In this document: positions 30,956-41,198 of the stretch, one piece after another
Position numbering within the stretch: the first letter of the stretch is position 1
Layout of the letters: each line of letters starts with the position of its first letter
Origin: Thermoanaerobaculum aquaticum
GTDB taxonomy: Bacteria > Acidobacteriota > Thermoanaerobaculia > Thermoanaerobaculales > Thermoanaerobaculaceae
Reading direction: 5' to 3'
Assembly (NCBI RefSeq): GCF_000687145.1
Contig: NZ_JMFG01000017.1
Location: 1-41,274, forward strand
DNA length: 41,274 nucleotides
Position numbers and translations under genes: made by a program
The notes under the pieces: model-generated
The model's database searches: none
What the model was told of the DNA's origin: nothing
The model's input: the letters and a program-made list of their open reading frames with translations, nothing else

Positions 30956-30965
30956 GGTTGCCTCC

Positions 30966-32435
30966 TTAAGCTTTGGGGATGAGCTCGAAGTGCGCCGGGT
31001 GCGGGTCTGAACCGGGCGCCAGCTCCACCCGCAAGCCATACCCCTGCTCCAGGGTTTGCAGCAACGGCGCCAAATCGCCCTTGAGGAGCTTCACCACCTC
31101 GGGGTGCGCCCGCACCGCAAAAACGCGTGCCCCCAGCTCCTGGGCTCGATCCAAAACCAGGCGGTAAATGTCCAAGGCCACGGTTTCCGGGGACTTGATG
31201 CGACCAAGGCCCTGACAGAAGGGGCAGGGGGTGGTGAGGGTTTTCCAGAGGGAAGCGGAGGTGCGCTTGCGGGTCAACTGCACCAAACCAAAGGGACCCA
31301 CGGGACCCAGCAGGGTCCGGGCGCGGTCCCTGGCCAGCTCTTTGCGGAAGGCTTCCAAAAGCGCGTTGCGGTGCTCGGGGTCTTCCATGTCTATGAAGTC
31401 CACCACCACGATCCCGCCCAGGTTACGCAACCTGAGCTGCCGCGGGATCTCCCTGGCGGCTTCCAGGTTGATGTGGAACACCGTTTCTTCCAGGTCTTGG
31501 CCCTTGGCGTAGCGCCCGGTGTTCACATCGATGACCACCAGCGCTTCGGTTTGCTCAATCACCAGCGACCCCCCGGAGGGCAGGTCAACCCAGGGGGAAA
31601 GGGCCTTGCTGATTTCCTCCTCCAGGCCAAAGGCAAAAAACATGGGGGTGGTGCGGGTGTACAGCTTCACGGTGGAAACCAGCTCCGGTTGCACCCGCTG
31701 GAAGAACTCCACTACCCGTCGAAAGGCCCCGGGGTCATCCACCCAGAACTCCCGCACGTTGTCCCGGGCCACATCCCGGGCCACCCGCAGCAGCAGGTCA
31801 AGCTCGGAGTACAGCAGGGCGGGCGCCGCGGTGGTGTCCCAGCGTTGGCGGATGTGCTCCCAGGTGGCTTGCAGGAAGGCCAGGTCCTGCTCAAAGTCGG
31901 CCAGGCTGCGTCCCTCGCCGGCGGTGCGCACGATCACGCCCCCCGGTTTGGGTAGCTCCCCCAGCAAGGCCCGCAGTCGTTCCCGCTCCTTTTGGTCGGT
32001 GATGCGGCGGGAAACCCCCACGTGGCTTGATCCCGGGATGAACACCAAAAAGCGGCCGGGGAGCGTGATGTGCGAGGACGCGCGGGGGCCTTTGCTGGGT
32101 CCCAGCTCGCGGGTAATTTGCACGAGGATCTCCTGGCCGGGTCGCAGCAGGTCCTGAATGGGGGTTTGCGCCCGCACCTCCTGGAGATCCACGTCCTCCT
32201 CTTCCAGCGCTTCCCCCACGTCGTCCACGTAAAGGAATGCGTCCCTCTCCAGGCCCACGTCCACAAACGCCGCCTGCATGCCCGGCAGCACCCGGGAAAC
32301 CCTGCCTTTGTACAGGTTGCCCACGATGGAGCGCTCCTTTTCCCGCTCCACGTGTAGCTCCACGAGACGATCGTCTTCCCGCACCGCCACGCGGGTTTCA
32401 AAAGGCAGGACCGAAGCGTAAATGGCGGTGGTCAC
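30966..32435 (-). CDS. rng: Ribonuclease G/E family endoribonuclease
   Basis: 489 residues, the size of RNase G rather than RNase E (no long C-terminal scaffold). It processes rRNA and decays mRNA from 5'-monophosphate ends. An S1 RNA-binding domain is near 37-125 (VGNLYKGRVSRVLPGMQAAF). The DNase I-like catalytic domain holds the metal-binding aspartates in VVIDVNTGRYAKG and VVVDFIDMEDPEHR. The zinc-link cysteines are in TPCPFCQGLG near 405. Linkage of rng to the mre/mrd genes is common in bacteria. Confidence 0.95.
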   Translation of the reverse strand: MTTAIYASVLPFETRVAVREDDRLVELHVEREKERSIVGNLYKGRVSRVLPGMQAAFVDVGLERDAFLYVDDVGEALEEEDVDLQEVRAQTPIQDLLRPGQEILVQITRELGPSKGPRASSHITLPGRFLVFIPGSSHVGVSRRITDQKERERLRALLGELPKPGGVIVRTAGEGRSLADFEQDLAFLQATWEHIRQRWDTTAAPALLYSELDLLLRVARDVARDNVREFWVDDPGAFRRVVEFFQRVQPELVSTVKLYTRTTPMFFAFGLEEEISKALSPWVDLPSGGSLVIEQTEALVVIDVNTGRYAKGQDLEETVFHINLEAAREIPRQLRLRNLGGIVVVDFIDMEDPEHRNALLEAFRKELARDRARTLLGPVGPFGLVQLTRKRTSASLWKTLTTPCPFCQGLGRIKSPETVALDIYRLVLDRAQELGARVFAVRAHPEVVKLLKGDLAPLLQTLEQGYGLRVELAPGSDPHPAHFELIPKA

Positions 32436-32468
32436 CGTTGCACCCCAGGGCAGTGTAGCAAGCCTCCC

Positions 32469-33545
32469 TCACACGTTGGCAAAGCGCAGCCGCCACACGC
32501 TTTGCACCAGTCCCAGGGCTAAACCCGTGGCCAAAGCCGAGGAGCCCCCGTAGGACAAGAGCGGCAAGGTAATGCCGGTGGTGGGCATGATCCCCAGGTT
32601 CATGCCGATGTTCACCAGGACTTGCGCGGCCATCACTGCGCCCACGCCCCCCGAAAGCAGCAACCCCAGCCGGTCGCGGGCTTGCAGACCGGTGTAAAAA
32701 ACGCGAAACAACAGGAGCCCATACGCAAAAACCAACAGCGCGCTACCAGCAAAGCCGGTTTCCTCGGCCCACACCGCAAAGATGAAGTCGGTCCTTTGGG
32801 CGGGGAGAAAGCGCAGCTGCGACTGGGTGCCGGATTTCAAGCCCTTGCCGGTGAACCCCCCCGAACCCACGGCGATTTTTGCCTGCCGCTGCTGGTAACC
32901 GGCGGTAAGGGGGGCACGGTCGGGTTGGAGAAAGGTAAGGATGCGTTCCTTTTGGTAGGGCTTGAGCAGGGAAAAAAAGGCCACCACCGCAAGAACGGCA
33001 GCGGCGGTCCCCAAAAGGGCCCATACCCTGGTGCGCAACCCCCCCAGCCAAAACACCGCAAACAAAGCCGGGAGGAAGGTGAGGGCCACCCCCAGGTCCG
33101 GTTGCAGCAGCACCAGGCCCATGGGCAAAGCAGTGAGGCCAAAAAGCTCCAGCGCCTTGCGGGGCGCAAGCAAAGCCTCCTGGTGGACCGAGGCCACCGC
33201 CGCTAACGTTAAGATCACCACCACCCGGGCAAACTCCGAAGGCTGGACGGTAAAGGCCCCAATCACCAGCCAGGACCTGGTGCCCGCCCGCACCGGAGCA
33301 AGCACCAGAGTAGCGATCAGCACCAGCACGCTGGCGGTGTAAAACAGCGGCCAAAAGCGGGCCAGCACCCGGTAATCCAGGGTCCCCACCAGCACCATGA
33401 GGGCAAACCCCACCACCAGCCAGGCCAGCTGCCGGAAGGCAAACCCTGGCCGGTCCAGGGCTTGGGCGGTGGAGGACTGGGCTAAGTAGCTGGCCGCGGA
33501 AATGGCCATCACCGAAAGCAGCAACCAGGGGTCCCAGCGCTTCAC
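32469..33545 (-). CDS. rodA: SEDS peptidoglycan glycosyltransferase RodA
   Basis: 358 residues with about ten membrane helices. It polymerises lipid II into glycan strands during sidewall growth, paired with PBP2. SEDS motifs: VQPSEFARV after the third or fourth helix, the large periplasmic loop with GSGGFTGKGLKSGTQSQL and LPAQRTDFIFAVWAEETGF, and NIGMNLGIMPTTGITLPLLS followed by YGGSS. The ATG overlaps the stop of mrdA (ATGA), so the two partner enzymes are made in step. Confidence 0.96.
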   Translation of the reverse strand: MKRWDPWLLLSVMAISAASYLAQSSTAQALDRPGFAFRQLAWLVVGFALMVLVGTLDYRVLARFWPLFYTASVLVLIATLVLAPVRAGTRSWLVIGAFTVQPSEFARVVVILTLAAVASVHQEALLAPRKALELFGLTALPMGLVLLQPDLGVALTFLPALFAVFWLGGLRTRVWALLGTAAAVLAVVAFFSLLKPYQKERILTFLQPDRAPLTAGYQQRQAKIAVGSGGFTGKGLKSGTQSQLRFLPAQRTDFIFAVWAEETGFAGSALLVFAYGLLLFRVFYTGLQARDRLGLLLSGGVGAVMAAQVLVNIGMNLGIMPTTGITLPLLSYGGSSALATGLALGLVQSVWRLRFANV

Positions 33546-35383
33546 GGCTGTCCTCCGGGGAGTTCCGCAGGCCCTTCGGGAAGTGACACTTCGGCCACGA
33601 TGATTTTGTCCACCAGCTCCTCCGGGACCCCTAAGGCTTTGGCGAGGATGCGGCCGGCCACCGGCGCCGCCACGCTGGCGGCGTCACCGCCGTGCTCCAC
33701 CACCACCGCCACCACCAGGCGCGGGTCCTCAGCCGGGGCGTAGCCCACAAAAAGCGCGTGGTGGCGCTGCTCCCAGGGCAGCTCCCGCCAGGTGACCCCT
33801 TCTTTCTTGCGCATCACCTGTGCGGTTCCGGTCTTGCCGGCCAGGCTCGCGGGGAGCGCCCCCAACCGGCGGGCGGTGCCGCGGTTCCCCTGCACCACCC
33901 TCTCCATCCCCCGGCGAGCGACGGCCAGCGCTTCCGCCGGAAGCCCCAGCGGTTTCGGAGGCTTGCCCTGGCCTTCCACCAGGTGAGGGGTCACCAGGTA
34001 GCCGCCGTTCACCAGGGCCGCATACGCCACCGCCAGCTGCAACGGCGTCACCAAAATGGGCCCTTGGCCGATGCCCACGGAAATGGTTTCGCCGGCGTAC
34101 CAGGGCTGGCCACGGACCCTGCGGCTCCAAGCATCGTCGGGCACCAGCCCGGAAGCTTCACCGGAAAGCTCAATGCCGGTGGGGGAGCCCAGGCCGAAAA
34201 GCCGAGCCCAGCTGGCCAAGCGGTCTATGCCGGCGTCCCGGGCCAGGTAGTAAAAGTACGTGTCGCAGGAAGCTTCGATGGCTTCTTCCAGCGCCACGTG
34301 CCCGTGCCCGCCCTTAAGCCAGCAGCGGTAAGGGTGGCCGTAAATGTTTACAGCACCGGTGCAAAAGACCCCTTGGGAGGGCGTGCGCACACCGGAAGCC
34401 AACGCGGCGGCAGCGTAAAGCGGTTTGATGGTGGAGCCCGGGGGGTAAAGGGCCTGGAGGGCGCGGTTGTTCAAAGGGTGCAGGGGGTCGGCCACCAGCT
34501 CCTGCCATTTTTGGGGTTCCAGATGTCCGGCAAAAAGATCGGGATCGAAGGCCGGCTGCGACAAAAGCACCCGCACCGCGCCGGTTTTTGGATCCAGGGC
34601 CACCACCGCCCCCACCTGGGGGCCTAAAGCTTTGGCGGCTTCCCGCTGCAAGCTTGAGTCCAAGGTGACGGTGAGGGGCCTTCCGGGAACGGGTTTTTCC
34701 TCCTCCAAGGTGGAAACCTGGCGCCCCAGAGCGTCCACCACCACCACCACGTTGCCCTGCTCACCGCCCAGCACGTGCTGGTAAGCCCGCTCCAGCCCCG
34801 AGCGTCCCACCAGCTGCCCGGGTCGCAGCTCGGGGTTTTGGGCCAGCTGCTCGGGGGTTACCTCCCCCAGTTGCCCCACCACATGGGCCACCACCGGGCC
34901 TAAGGGGACACGGCGGCGGGTTGTGGGGTGGACCTCCAGCTCCTTGTGCTCGGCGCGGTGGGCGGCAATGGCAGCCACCTGGGAAAACGTGAGGTTGTCG
35001 GCAATGACCGAGGGCAAAAAAGAGGTTTTGATGGCCTTTTTAAGCCGGCTACCTACCTCCTGCTCGCTGGCAATGCCGATGCTGGCCAAAAAGCGCGTGG
35101 TTTCCTCCAGGTCCTTCATTTCCTCGGGAAACACCAGGAGCTGAAAGGCAGGGCGGTTGTCCAGGAGGATTTCCCCGTTGACGTCCTTCACCGTGCCCCG
35201 GGGGGCTTCCAGCGGCACCTTGCGCAGCCGGTTGGATTCCGCCAGGCGGCGCCAGCGTTCCTGCTGCAGCACCTGCAGCACCCAGAGCCTGGAAAGCAAA
35301 ATCAAAATGCCGAAAAGCGTAAGCAAGAGCAGCGCCGCCAAGCGCCTTTGCAGCGGCCGCAGGTCGTCGCGGACGTAGCTCAT
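33542..35383 (-). CDS. mrdA: Penicillin-binding protein 2, elongation transpeptidase
   Basis: 613 residues from ATG 35383, which overlaps the mreD stop; longer upstream frames lie inside mreD. One N-terminal membrane helix (about 15-37) is followed by the dimerisation/pedestal domain with RLRKVPLEAPRGTVKD. The transpeptidase domain carries the active-site STIKPLYAA (Ser and Lys), ASCDTYFYYLA at the second motif and LAGKTGTAQV at the third. It cross-links peptidoglycan made by RodA. Confidence 0.96.
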   Translation of the reverse strand: MSYVRDDLRPLQRRLAALLLLTLFGILILLSRLWVLQVLQQERWRRLAESNRLRKVPLEAPRGTVKDVNGEILLDNRPAFQLLVFPEEMKDLEETTRFLASIGIASEQEVGSRLKKAIKTSFLPSVIADNLTFSQVAAIAAHRAEHKELEVHPTTRRRVPLGPVVAHVVGQLGEVTPEQLAQNPELRPGQLVGRSGLERAYQHVLGGEQGNVVVVVDALGRQVSTLEEEKPVPGRPLTVTLDSSLQREAAKALGPQVGAVVALDPKTGAVRVLLSQPAFDPDLFAGHLEPQKWQELVADPLHPLNNRALQALYPPGSTIKPLYAAAALASGVRTPSQGVFCTGAVNIYGHPYRCWLKGGHGHVALEEAIEASCDTYFYYLARDAGIDRLASWARLFGLGSPTGIELSGEASGLVPDDAWSRRVRGQPWYAGETISVGIGQGPILVTPLQLAVAYAALVNGGYLVTPHLVEGQGKPPKPLGLPAEALAVARRGMERVVQGNRGTARRLGALPASLAGKTGTAQVMRKKEGVTWRELPWEQRHHALFVGYAPAEDPRLVVAVVVEHGGDAASVAAPVAGRILAKALGVPEELVDKIIVAEVSLPEGPAELPGGQP

Positions 35384-35883
35384 CGCCGGCGCAAGGCCCG
35401 GCGCCGGCGAGCCTGCGGGGAAAACACCCGCCCCCACCACCACTCGCTGGCTGCCGTGACGAAGCCCAAAAACGCGGTGCCGGCCACGGCTGCGGCGGCA
35501 CCCACCCAACCGTGGGGGGGCCGGGCTCCCAGGGTGAGGTAAACCAGAGCCAGAGTGCCCTCAGCCAACCCGGAAGCCAGGAGTGTCCCCACCACCCAAA
35601 AGAGCGGTCCGGAAAGCTCAAAAACCACGCTGGCCCGCGCCACGGTGGCGCCGGCCACCGCTCCGGCAATGCCGGAAGGCCCTAACGGCCAGCCCCGCAC
35701 CCCATCGGCGGCGAGACCGGCCAGTAACCCGAACCACCCCGCTTGGCTTCCGGGGAGCCTCTGGGCCCGACCCACCACCACCACCAGCCAAACGTGCACG
35801 CTGGACAGAAACCACGGCACCTGCTGGGCGGTGAGGGCCGCTTGCGCCGCCAGGGCCAGGACCAAGAGCAGGAAAAACCTCAC
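35380..35883 (-). CDS. mreD: Rod-shape determining protein MreD
   Basis: 167 residues, nearly all hydrophobic, with five to six membrane segments and a very basic end (RRRRALRRR). It scaffolds the elongation complex in the inner membrane, contacting MreC. MreD sequences are poorly conserved, so the call rests on size, topology and its place between mreC and mrdA. Both ends overlap neighbours by 4 nt. Confidence 0.9.
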   Translation of the reverse strand: MRFFLLLVLALAAQAALTAQQVPWFLSSVHVWLVVVVGRAQRLPGSQAGWFGLLAGLAADGVRGWPLGPSGIAGAVAGATVARASVVFELSGPLFWVVGTLLASGLAEGTLALVYLTLGARPPHGWVGAAAAVAGTAFLGFVTAASEWWWGRVFSPQARRRRALRRR

Positions 35884-36683
35884 GGCGCCCTCCGGGAGCG
35901 GGGGATCACCAGCACCGAAACGGCCTTTTCCGGGCGGGCCACCAGGGTCACCGGCACCACCGTAAAAAGCGCCTCGTTCCTGGCTTCCCCGCTGATGCCC
36001 AGGGGCAGCCCCGGTGGGTAAATGCCCTCCGAGCCGGTGGTGAGCACCGGAGCTTGAGGGGGGACCGTGGTGTAAGGTGGGAAGCCCTCCAGGCGCGGGC
36101 GTTCACCGCCCACCAGCAGCGCTTCCCCTTCCACCCCCACCACCTGCGCTGCGGCGGCGGCCGCCGGGTGGGAGAGGAGCTGCACGCGGGAGGCGTCCTC
36201 CCACACCAGATCCACCCGCCCCAGAACTCCGTCGGCCGCCAGCACCGCCGCATCCCGCTCCACCCCGTGCCGCCTTCCCCGGTCCAGCACCAGGGTGTGG
36301 CTCCCCAGCACGTCCCGGGAAACCACCGAAGCGAGGATGGCTTGCGCTTGCAGGGAAGGGTAGGCGGCCAGCACGGCGTTGGCCTGGCGCAGGGCCAAAA
36401 GCTCGCTGGTGAGCAGTTGGTTTTCCCGGGACAAGCGCTCCACCTGGCGCTCCAGCGCTTGCAGATGGGCCAGGGTTTCGCGCCAGTTTTGACGGCCGAG
36501 CTTGAGGTCCCCGGCCACCAGCAAGGCGCGGTTGGCCATGGCAACGATGGGTTGGGTGAAGGCGCGGTGGGCGATGGCCAAAGCCGTCTCCGCACCGCTT
36601 CGCACCTGCGCCGCTGCCGCCACGTACAAGCCCAGGCAGGCAACGGCAAGGCTCAAATCGGGGCGGAGGGCGAGGCGAGCCAC
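35880..36683 (-). CDS. mreC: Rod-shape determining protein MreC
   Basis: 267 residues from GTG 36683, one base after the mreB stop. One N-terminal membrane helix (about 10-28) is followed by a coiled coil (HLQALERQVERLSRENQLLT, about 70-105). The periplasmic double beta-barrel has VVSRDVLGSHTLVLDRG, GVLGRVDLVWEDASRVQLL and a TGSEGIYPPGLPLG stretch. It links cytoplasmic MreB to the periplasmic synthesis enzymes. The length is normal. Confidence 0.94.
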   Translation of the reverse strand: MARLALRPDLSLAVACLGLYVAAAAQVRSGAETALAIAHRAFTQPIVAMANRALLVAGDLKLGRQNWRETLAHLQALERQVERLSRENQLLTSELLALRQANAVLAAYPSLQAQAILASVVSRDVLGSHTLVLDRGRRHGVERDAAVLAADGVLGRVDLVWEDASRVQLLSHPAAAAAAQVVGVEGEALLVGGERPRLEGFPPYTTVPPQAPVLTTGSEGIYPPGLPLGISGEARNEALFTVVPVTLVARPEKAVSVLVIPRSRRAP

Positions 36684-36684
36684 G

Positions 36685-37710
<1,026 letters not shown>

Positions 37711-37714
37711 GGCC

Positions 37715-39166
37715 TTAGTCCACCTCCACGAAAACCGTCTCCTTATGCTCGGCGGTGTTGCCCGCGGCGTCGGTGGCGCGAATCACAATGACGCTCTTGC
37801 CCTCGCGGTTGATGGCCACGGCTTTCTTGAAGCTGCCGTCGCCAGCCACCGCTACCGCTTCGCCGTTGATGGTCACCGTGGCCCCCGGCTCGGTGACCCC
37901 CTGGATCAAGAAGAAGTTACCCATTTGCTGGGGCTTTTGCACGGAAAGCACAGGCGGTGTGGTGTCCGCCAGCTCCTCCACGCGGGTGCCGGTGTAAGCC
38001 CGGAACGAGCGGGGGGAGCTCCACTCCGAGGCGGTGCGCTCCGGTCCCACCGCTGCCACCCGCCAGTAATAGGTCCCCGGGAGCCGCAAGCGCAAAGTTA
38101 CCGAGGGTTCCAAGCGTGTGGCTTCCACCTCGATGTTGGCGGGAGCAAAAAGGCGGGAGCGGCTCACCTGAACCTTGTAGCTTTCCGCCCCTGGAACCGG
38201 GCGCCAGGAAAGCGTGACGCGGTTTGTTTGGTCCATGTTGATGAGGGTGTTGGCCTGGGGTGCTTCCAGCTGCGGCGGCTCGGGCACCGCCCGGCGGGCG
38301 GAAAGGGAACCCTCGCGGCTGGCGGTAACCGCTTGCCGGTCGGCCAGGTCCACCGCTTGCCCGCTGCTCCCCGTGACCCGGGCGCGGCCGGCGTAAGCGG
38401 CCACGGTGGTGGTGGCATCCTCCGCCACCTCCACACCCACCCGCGACTCCTGGTGGATGCGTACGCCGGCGGCGTCGGTGACCACCGAGGAGGGGTTGAG
38501 GGCGGTGGAAACGTTCACCTGACCCACCCGCACCTTCACCTCTCCCGGCTCGGACTTGGGCCCGGTCCTGGCTTCCCGGTGGATCTCCAAGAGCGAATCA
38601 GGGCCCACGCGGTACACGGTGCCGTCGGCAAACAAGAGCTCAGCCACGGCGTCGGCGGCGGTTTTCAAAAAATCGCCGTTGTACAGAGCCTGGCGTTCTT
38701 TGGCCTTTTCCCAGGTGGTTTGGTTGGCCCGCTGCACTTCCACCCGGCCGGAAACCGCGATGATTTGCGCGGCCCCCACAAACTCCCGGTTCACCAGGCG
38801 CAGGAGCAGCTCAAAGCGGTGCAGGGCATCTTCGGCGCGGGCAGCGGCGGCTGGGAAATCGCGGTTTTCAAAATCGCGCTTGGCCTGAGCGAGCAGCTTG
38901 GTGCCCTGCTCAAACTCGCTGGCCAGCCCTTCCGAAACCCCAGCTCGGTGCAAATCCTCCTCGTAAGCCGTGGCCTGTTGGATAAGGCGGCGGGCCTTTT
39001 TTTCCACCGGCTCGTGGAAAAGCGTCCAGCACACAAACCCCAGCCCTCCGGCCAAAAGCACCAGGAGCAGGGAAAGCCCCCATTTGCGGATGCCGGTGAC
39101 CGGAACCACAACCCAGTCCACTTCCAGGCGGGGACGAGACGATGGCCGCATACGCCGAGCGTTCAC
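37715..39166 (-). CDS. FecR-domain membrane protein with Fn3-like and Ig-like domains
   Basis: 483 residues from GTG 39166, chosen because AAGGAG sits about 8 nt upstream; a TTG nine codons earlier has no such site. A single membrane helix (about 28-50, WGLSLLLVLLAGGLGFVCW) leads to a helical, acidic region rich in Ala, Glu and Arg (55-130). The FecR domain follows (about 135-265; ISGRVEVQ-type strand, then NGDFLKTAADAVAELLFADG). Next come a fibronectin-like domain (SWRPVPGAESYKVQVSR) and a C-terminal bacterial Ig-like domain (GATVTINGEAVAVAGDGSF). The domains should be periplasmic. As first gene of the mreB operon it may tie cell-wall growth to an envelope partner (inference). Confidence 0.82.
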   Translation of the reverse strand: MNARRMRPSSRPRLEVDWVVVPVTGIRKWGLSLLLVLLAGGLGFVCWTLFHEPVEKKARRLIQQATAYEEDLHRAGVSEGLASEFEQGTKLLAQAKRDFENRDFPAAAARAEDALHRFELLLRLVNREFVGAAQIIAVSGRVEVQRANQTTWEKAKERQALYNGDFLKTAADAVAELLFADGTVYRVGPDSLLEIHREARTGPKSEPGEVKVRVGQVNVSTALNPSSVVTDAAGVRIHQESRVGVEVAEDATTTVAAYAGRARVTGSSGQAVDLADRQAVTASREGSLSARRAVPEPPQLEAPQANTLINMDQTNRVTLSWRPVPGAESYKVQVSRSRLFAPANIEVEATRLEPSVTLRLRLPGTYYWRVAAVGPERTASEWSSPRSFRAYTGTRVEELADTTPPVLSVQKPQQMGNFFLIQGVTEPGATVTINGEAVAVAGDGSFKKAVAINREGKSVIVIRATDAAGNTAEHKETVFVEVD

Positions 39167-39200
39167 GTTAGCACTCCTTCCCTTCAGGTGCAACGCTTCC

Positions 39201-39230
39201 TTGCCAGGGGTGACCGCTTAAGGGTAGAAT
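39201..39230 (+). promoter_or_regulatory. Promoter of the PpiD-type gene
   Basis: TTGCCA (39201-39206), an 18-nt spacer, and TAGAAT (39225-39230); each box matches at least 5 of 6 consensus bases. A GGGAGG ribosome-binding site follows about 15 nt before ATG 39267. The 100-bp gap also separates this gene from the divergent FecR-mre operon. Confidence 0.7.
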
Positions 39231-39266
39231 CCTCCGCCTTCGGGCAGGTAGGGAGGCTTTCGAACG

Positions 39267-41198
39267 ATGCTCAAGATCATGCGCGAGAACCTCAAGAACC
39301 TCAAGTGGATCTTGTGGTTCGTGGTGTTCATCTTCGTGCTTTTGATTTTCGTGGACTGGGGGACCGGACGTCTGCGCGGCGGCAGCATGGAGCACGTAGC
39401 CGCGCGGGTGGCCGGCATCGAGATTTCCGAGCGGGACTTTTTGCGCGAGGTGCGACAAACCGACGAGCGCTTGCGCAGCCTGTACGGTCAGCAGTACGAG
39501 CTGATCCGCTCGCAGCTGGACCTGGGGCAGCTGGCGCTTTCCAACCTCATCAACAACGCGCTGTTGGTGGAGCAGGCCAAAAAGCTCAAGCTGCAGGTGA
39601 GCGATCAGGAGCTGGCCGAGCGCATTCTCTCTTTCCCGGTTTTCCGCAAGGAGGACGGCAGCTTCGTGGGCGAAGAAATTTACGCCCGCATCTTGGCGGC
39701 CAACCAAACCACCCCGGAGGAGTTTGAAGCGGAGCTGCGGGAGGGTTTGCTCATTGAAAAGCTGCAGAAGGTCCTGCGGCAGGGGATCGTGATCCCCGAC
39801 GCGGAAGTGGACCGGGAGTACCGCAAGCGCAACGAAAACGCCAGCTTCCAGTTGCTCTTCGTCACCGCCGAGCGCTACTTCCCCAGCACCCAGGCCACCG
39901 AAGCCGAAGCCAAGGCCTACTACGACAGCCACCAAAGCCAGTTCATCCATGGGGAGCAGATCCAGCTGCGCTACCTGCTGGTGGACCCGGTGCGGTTGCG
40001 GCAAAACATGCCGGTGGATGAAGCGCGCGTGGCTGAGTACTACCAGAGCCACCTTTCGGAGTTTCAAGAGCCGGAAACCGTGCACGCCCGCCATATCTTG
40101 GTGCGCCCCGAGGGTGATGGTGAGGATGCTTGGCGTAAGGCCCAGGAGCGGGCCATGGCCGTGCTCCGCAAGGCGCAAGCCCCCGGCGCCGATTTTGCTG
40201 CGCTGGCTAAGGAGTTTTCCGAGGACCCGGGGAGCAAGGAAAGCGGCGGCGATTTGGGGTGGTTTGAGCGGGGGCGCATGGTGAAGGAGTTTGAAGACGC
40301 GGTCTTTGCCATGCAGCCCGGCGAGGTGAAAGGCCCGGTGCGCTCGCAGTTTGGCTACCACATCATCCTCCTGGAAGGCAAAAGGCCAGCGCGGCAAAAG
40401 CCGCTTTCCGAGGTGCGGGACGTGATCCGCTTCAAGCTCACCGAGGGGCTGGCCGATGCGGAAGCCTCCAAGCGCGCCACCGCCCTGAAGGAAAAGATCA
40501 CCGCCGGCAAGCTGACCACCGAAGAGCAGTGGCGGGGCCTTGCCGACGAGGTGGTGTCTTCCAACGTCACACCGTTTTTCTCGCTGGATGAAGGGGTGGT
40601 TCCCGGCTTGGGGCGGGAGCCCGGGTTTTTGGAAGAGCTCAAGAAGGCCAAGGAAGGGTTTGTGGGCGGTCCCCGGCGGACCCCCCGGGGCTGGGTGGTG
40701 TACCGCGTGGAGAAGACCCGCAAGGCCGGCCAAACCCCCTTTGCCGAAGCTAAGGACGAAGCCATGGAAGGGGCGCGGCGGCTGAAGGCGCTGGAGAGGC
40801 TCAAGGCCGAGCTGGCCGCGCGCCGTGGGGAAGGGCTTGCCAAGCTTGCGGCCACCTACGGTGTGCAGGTCACCCCGGTAAAGGACCACTACCGCGGCAC
40901 CTCGATCCCCGGCGTGGGCGTGGCGCAGGTGCTGGAAGAAGCGGTGTTCGCCACCCCGGTCGGGGCCTTAACCGATGTGGTCGTGGTGGGGGAAAGGGGT
41001 GTGGCCCTGGCGCAGGTGGAAGCCAAGAAAGTGGTCACCCCTGCAGAAGTGGCGGCCGGGCGCGAGGCGCTGCGCAAGAGCATGGTGGAAGACGAGCTGC
41101 AAAAGCTTATTGACGCCATGCTGGCGGAAGCCAAGCGCAACCAGCCCATGACCCTCAACCGCGACCTGGTGGAGCGCTTCAAGCCGGCCCAAGGATGA
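39267..41198 (+). CDS. PpiD/SurA-type periplasmic peptidyl-prolyl isomerase
   Basis: 643 residues. One N-terminal membrane anchor (about 14-30, [17 protein letters not shown]) holds a periplasmic chaperone, as in PpiD. A SurA-N-like helical domain follows (about 48-180). The parvulin domain is near 270-370, with [40 protein letters not shown] and [13 protein letters not shown]. The remaining C-terminal part (about 380-643) resembles the second half of PpiD. It assists folding of exported and outer-membrane proteins. Its stop overlaps the ruvA start (ATGA). Confidence 0.93.
   Translation: MLKIMRENLKNLKWILWFVVFIFVLLIFVDWGTGRLRGGSMEHVAARVAGIEISERDFLREVRQTDERLRSLYGQQYELIRSQLDLGQLALSNLINNALLVEQAKKLKLQVSDQELAERILSFPVFRKEDGSFVGEEIYARILAANQTTPEEFEAELREGLLIEKLQKVLRQGIVIPDAEVDREYRKRNENASFQLLFVTAERYFPSTQATEAEAKAYYDSHQSQFIHGEQIQLRYLLVDPVRLRQNMPVDEARVAEYYQSHLSEFQEPETVHARHILVRPEGDGEDAWRKAQERAMAVLRKAQAPGADFAALAKEFSEDPGSKESGGDLGWFERGRMVKEFEDAVFAMQPGEVKGPVRSQFGYHIILLEGKRPARQKPLSEVRDVIRFKLTEGLADAEASKRATALKEKITAGKLTTEEQWRGLADEVVSSNVTPFFSLDEGVVPGLGREPGFLEELKKAKEGFVGGPRRTPRGWVVYRVEKTRKAGQTPFAEAKDEAMEGARRLKALERLKAELAARRGEGLAKLAATYGVQVTPVKDHYRGTSIPGVGVAQVLEEAVFATPVGALTDVVVVGERGVALAQVEAKKVVTPAEVAAGREALRKSMVEDELQKLIDAMLAEAKRNQPMTLNRDLVERFKPAQG

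Noticed and set aside
39168-40889. Minus-strand open frame of 573 codons opposite the PpiD-type gene
   Set aside because: A shadow of a well-supported gene; no recognisable domains and no proper start.
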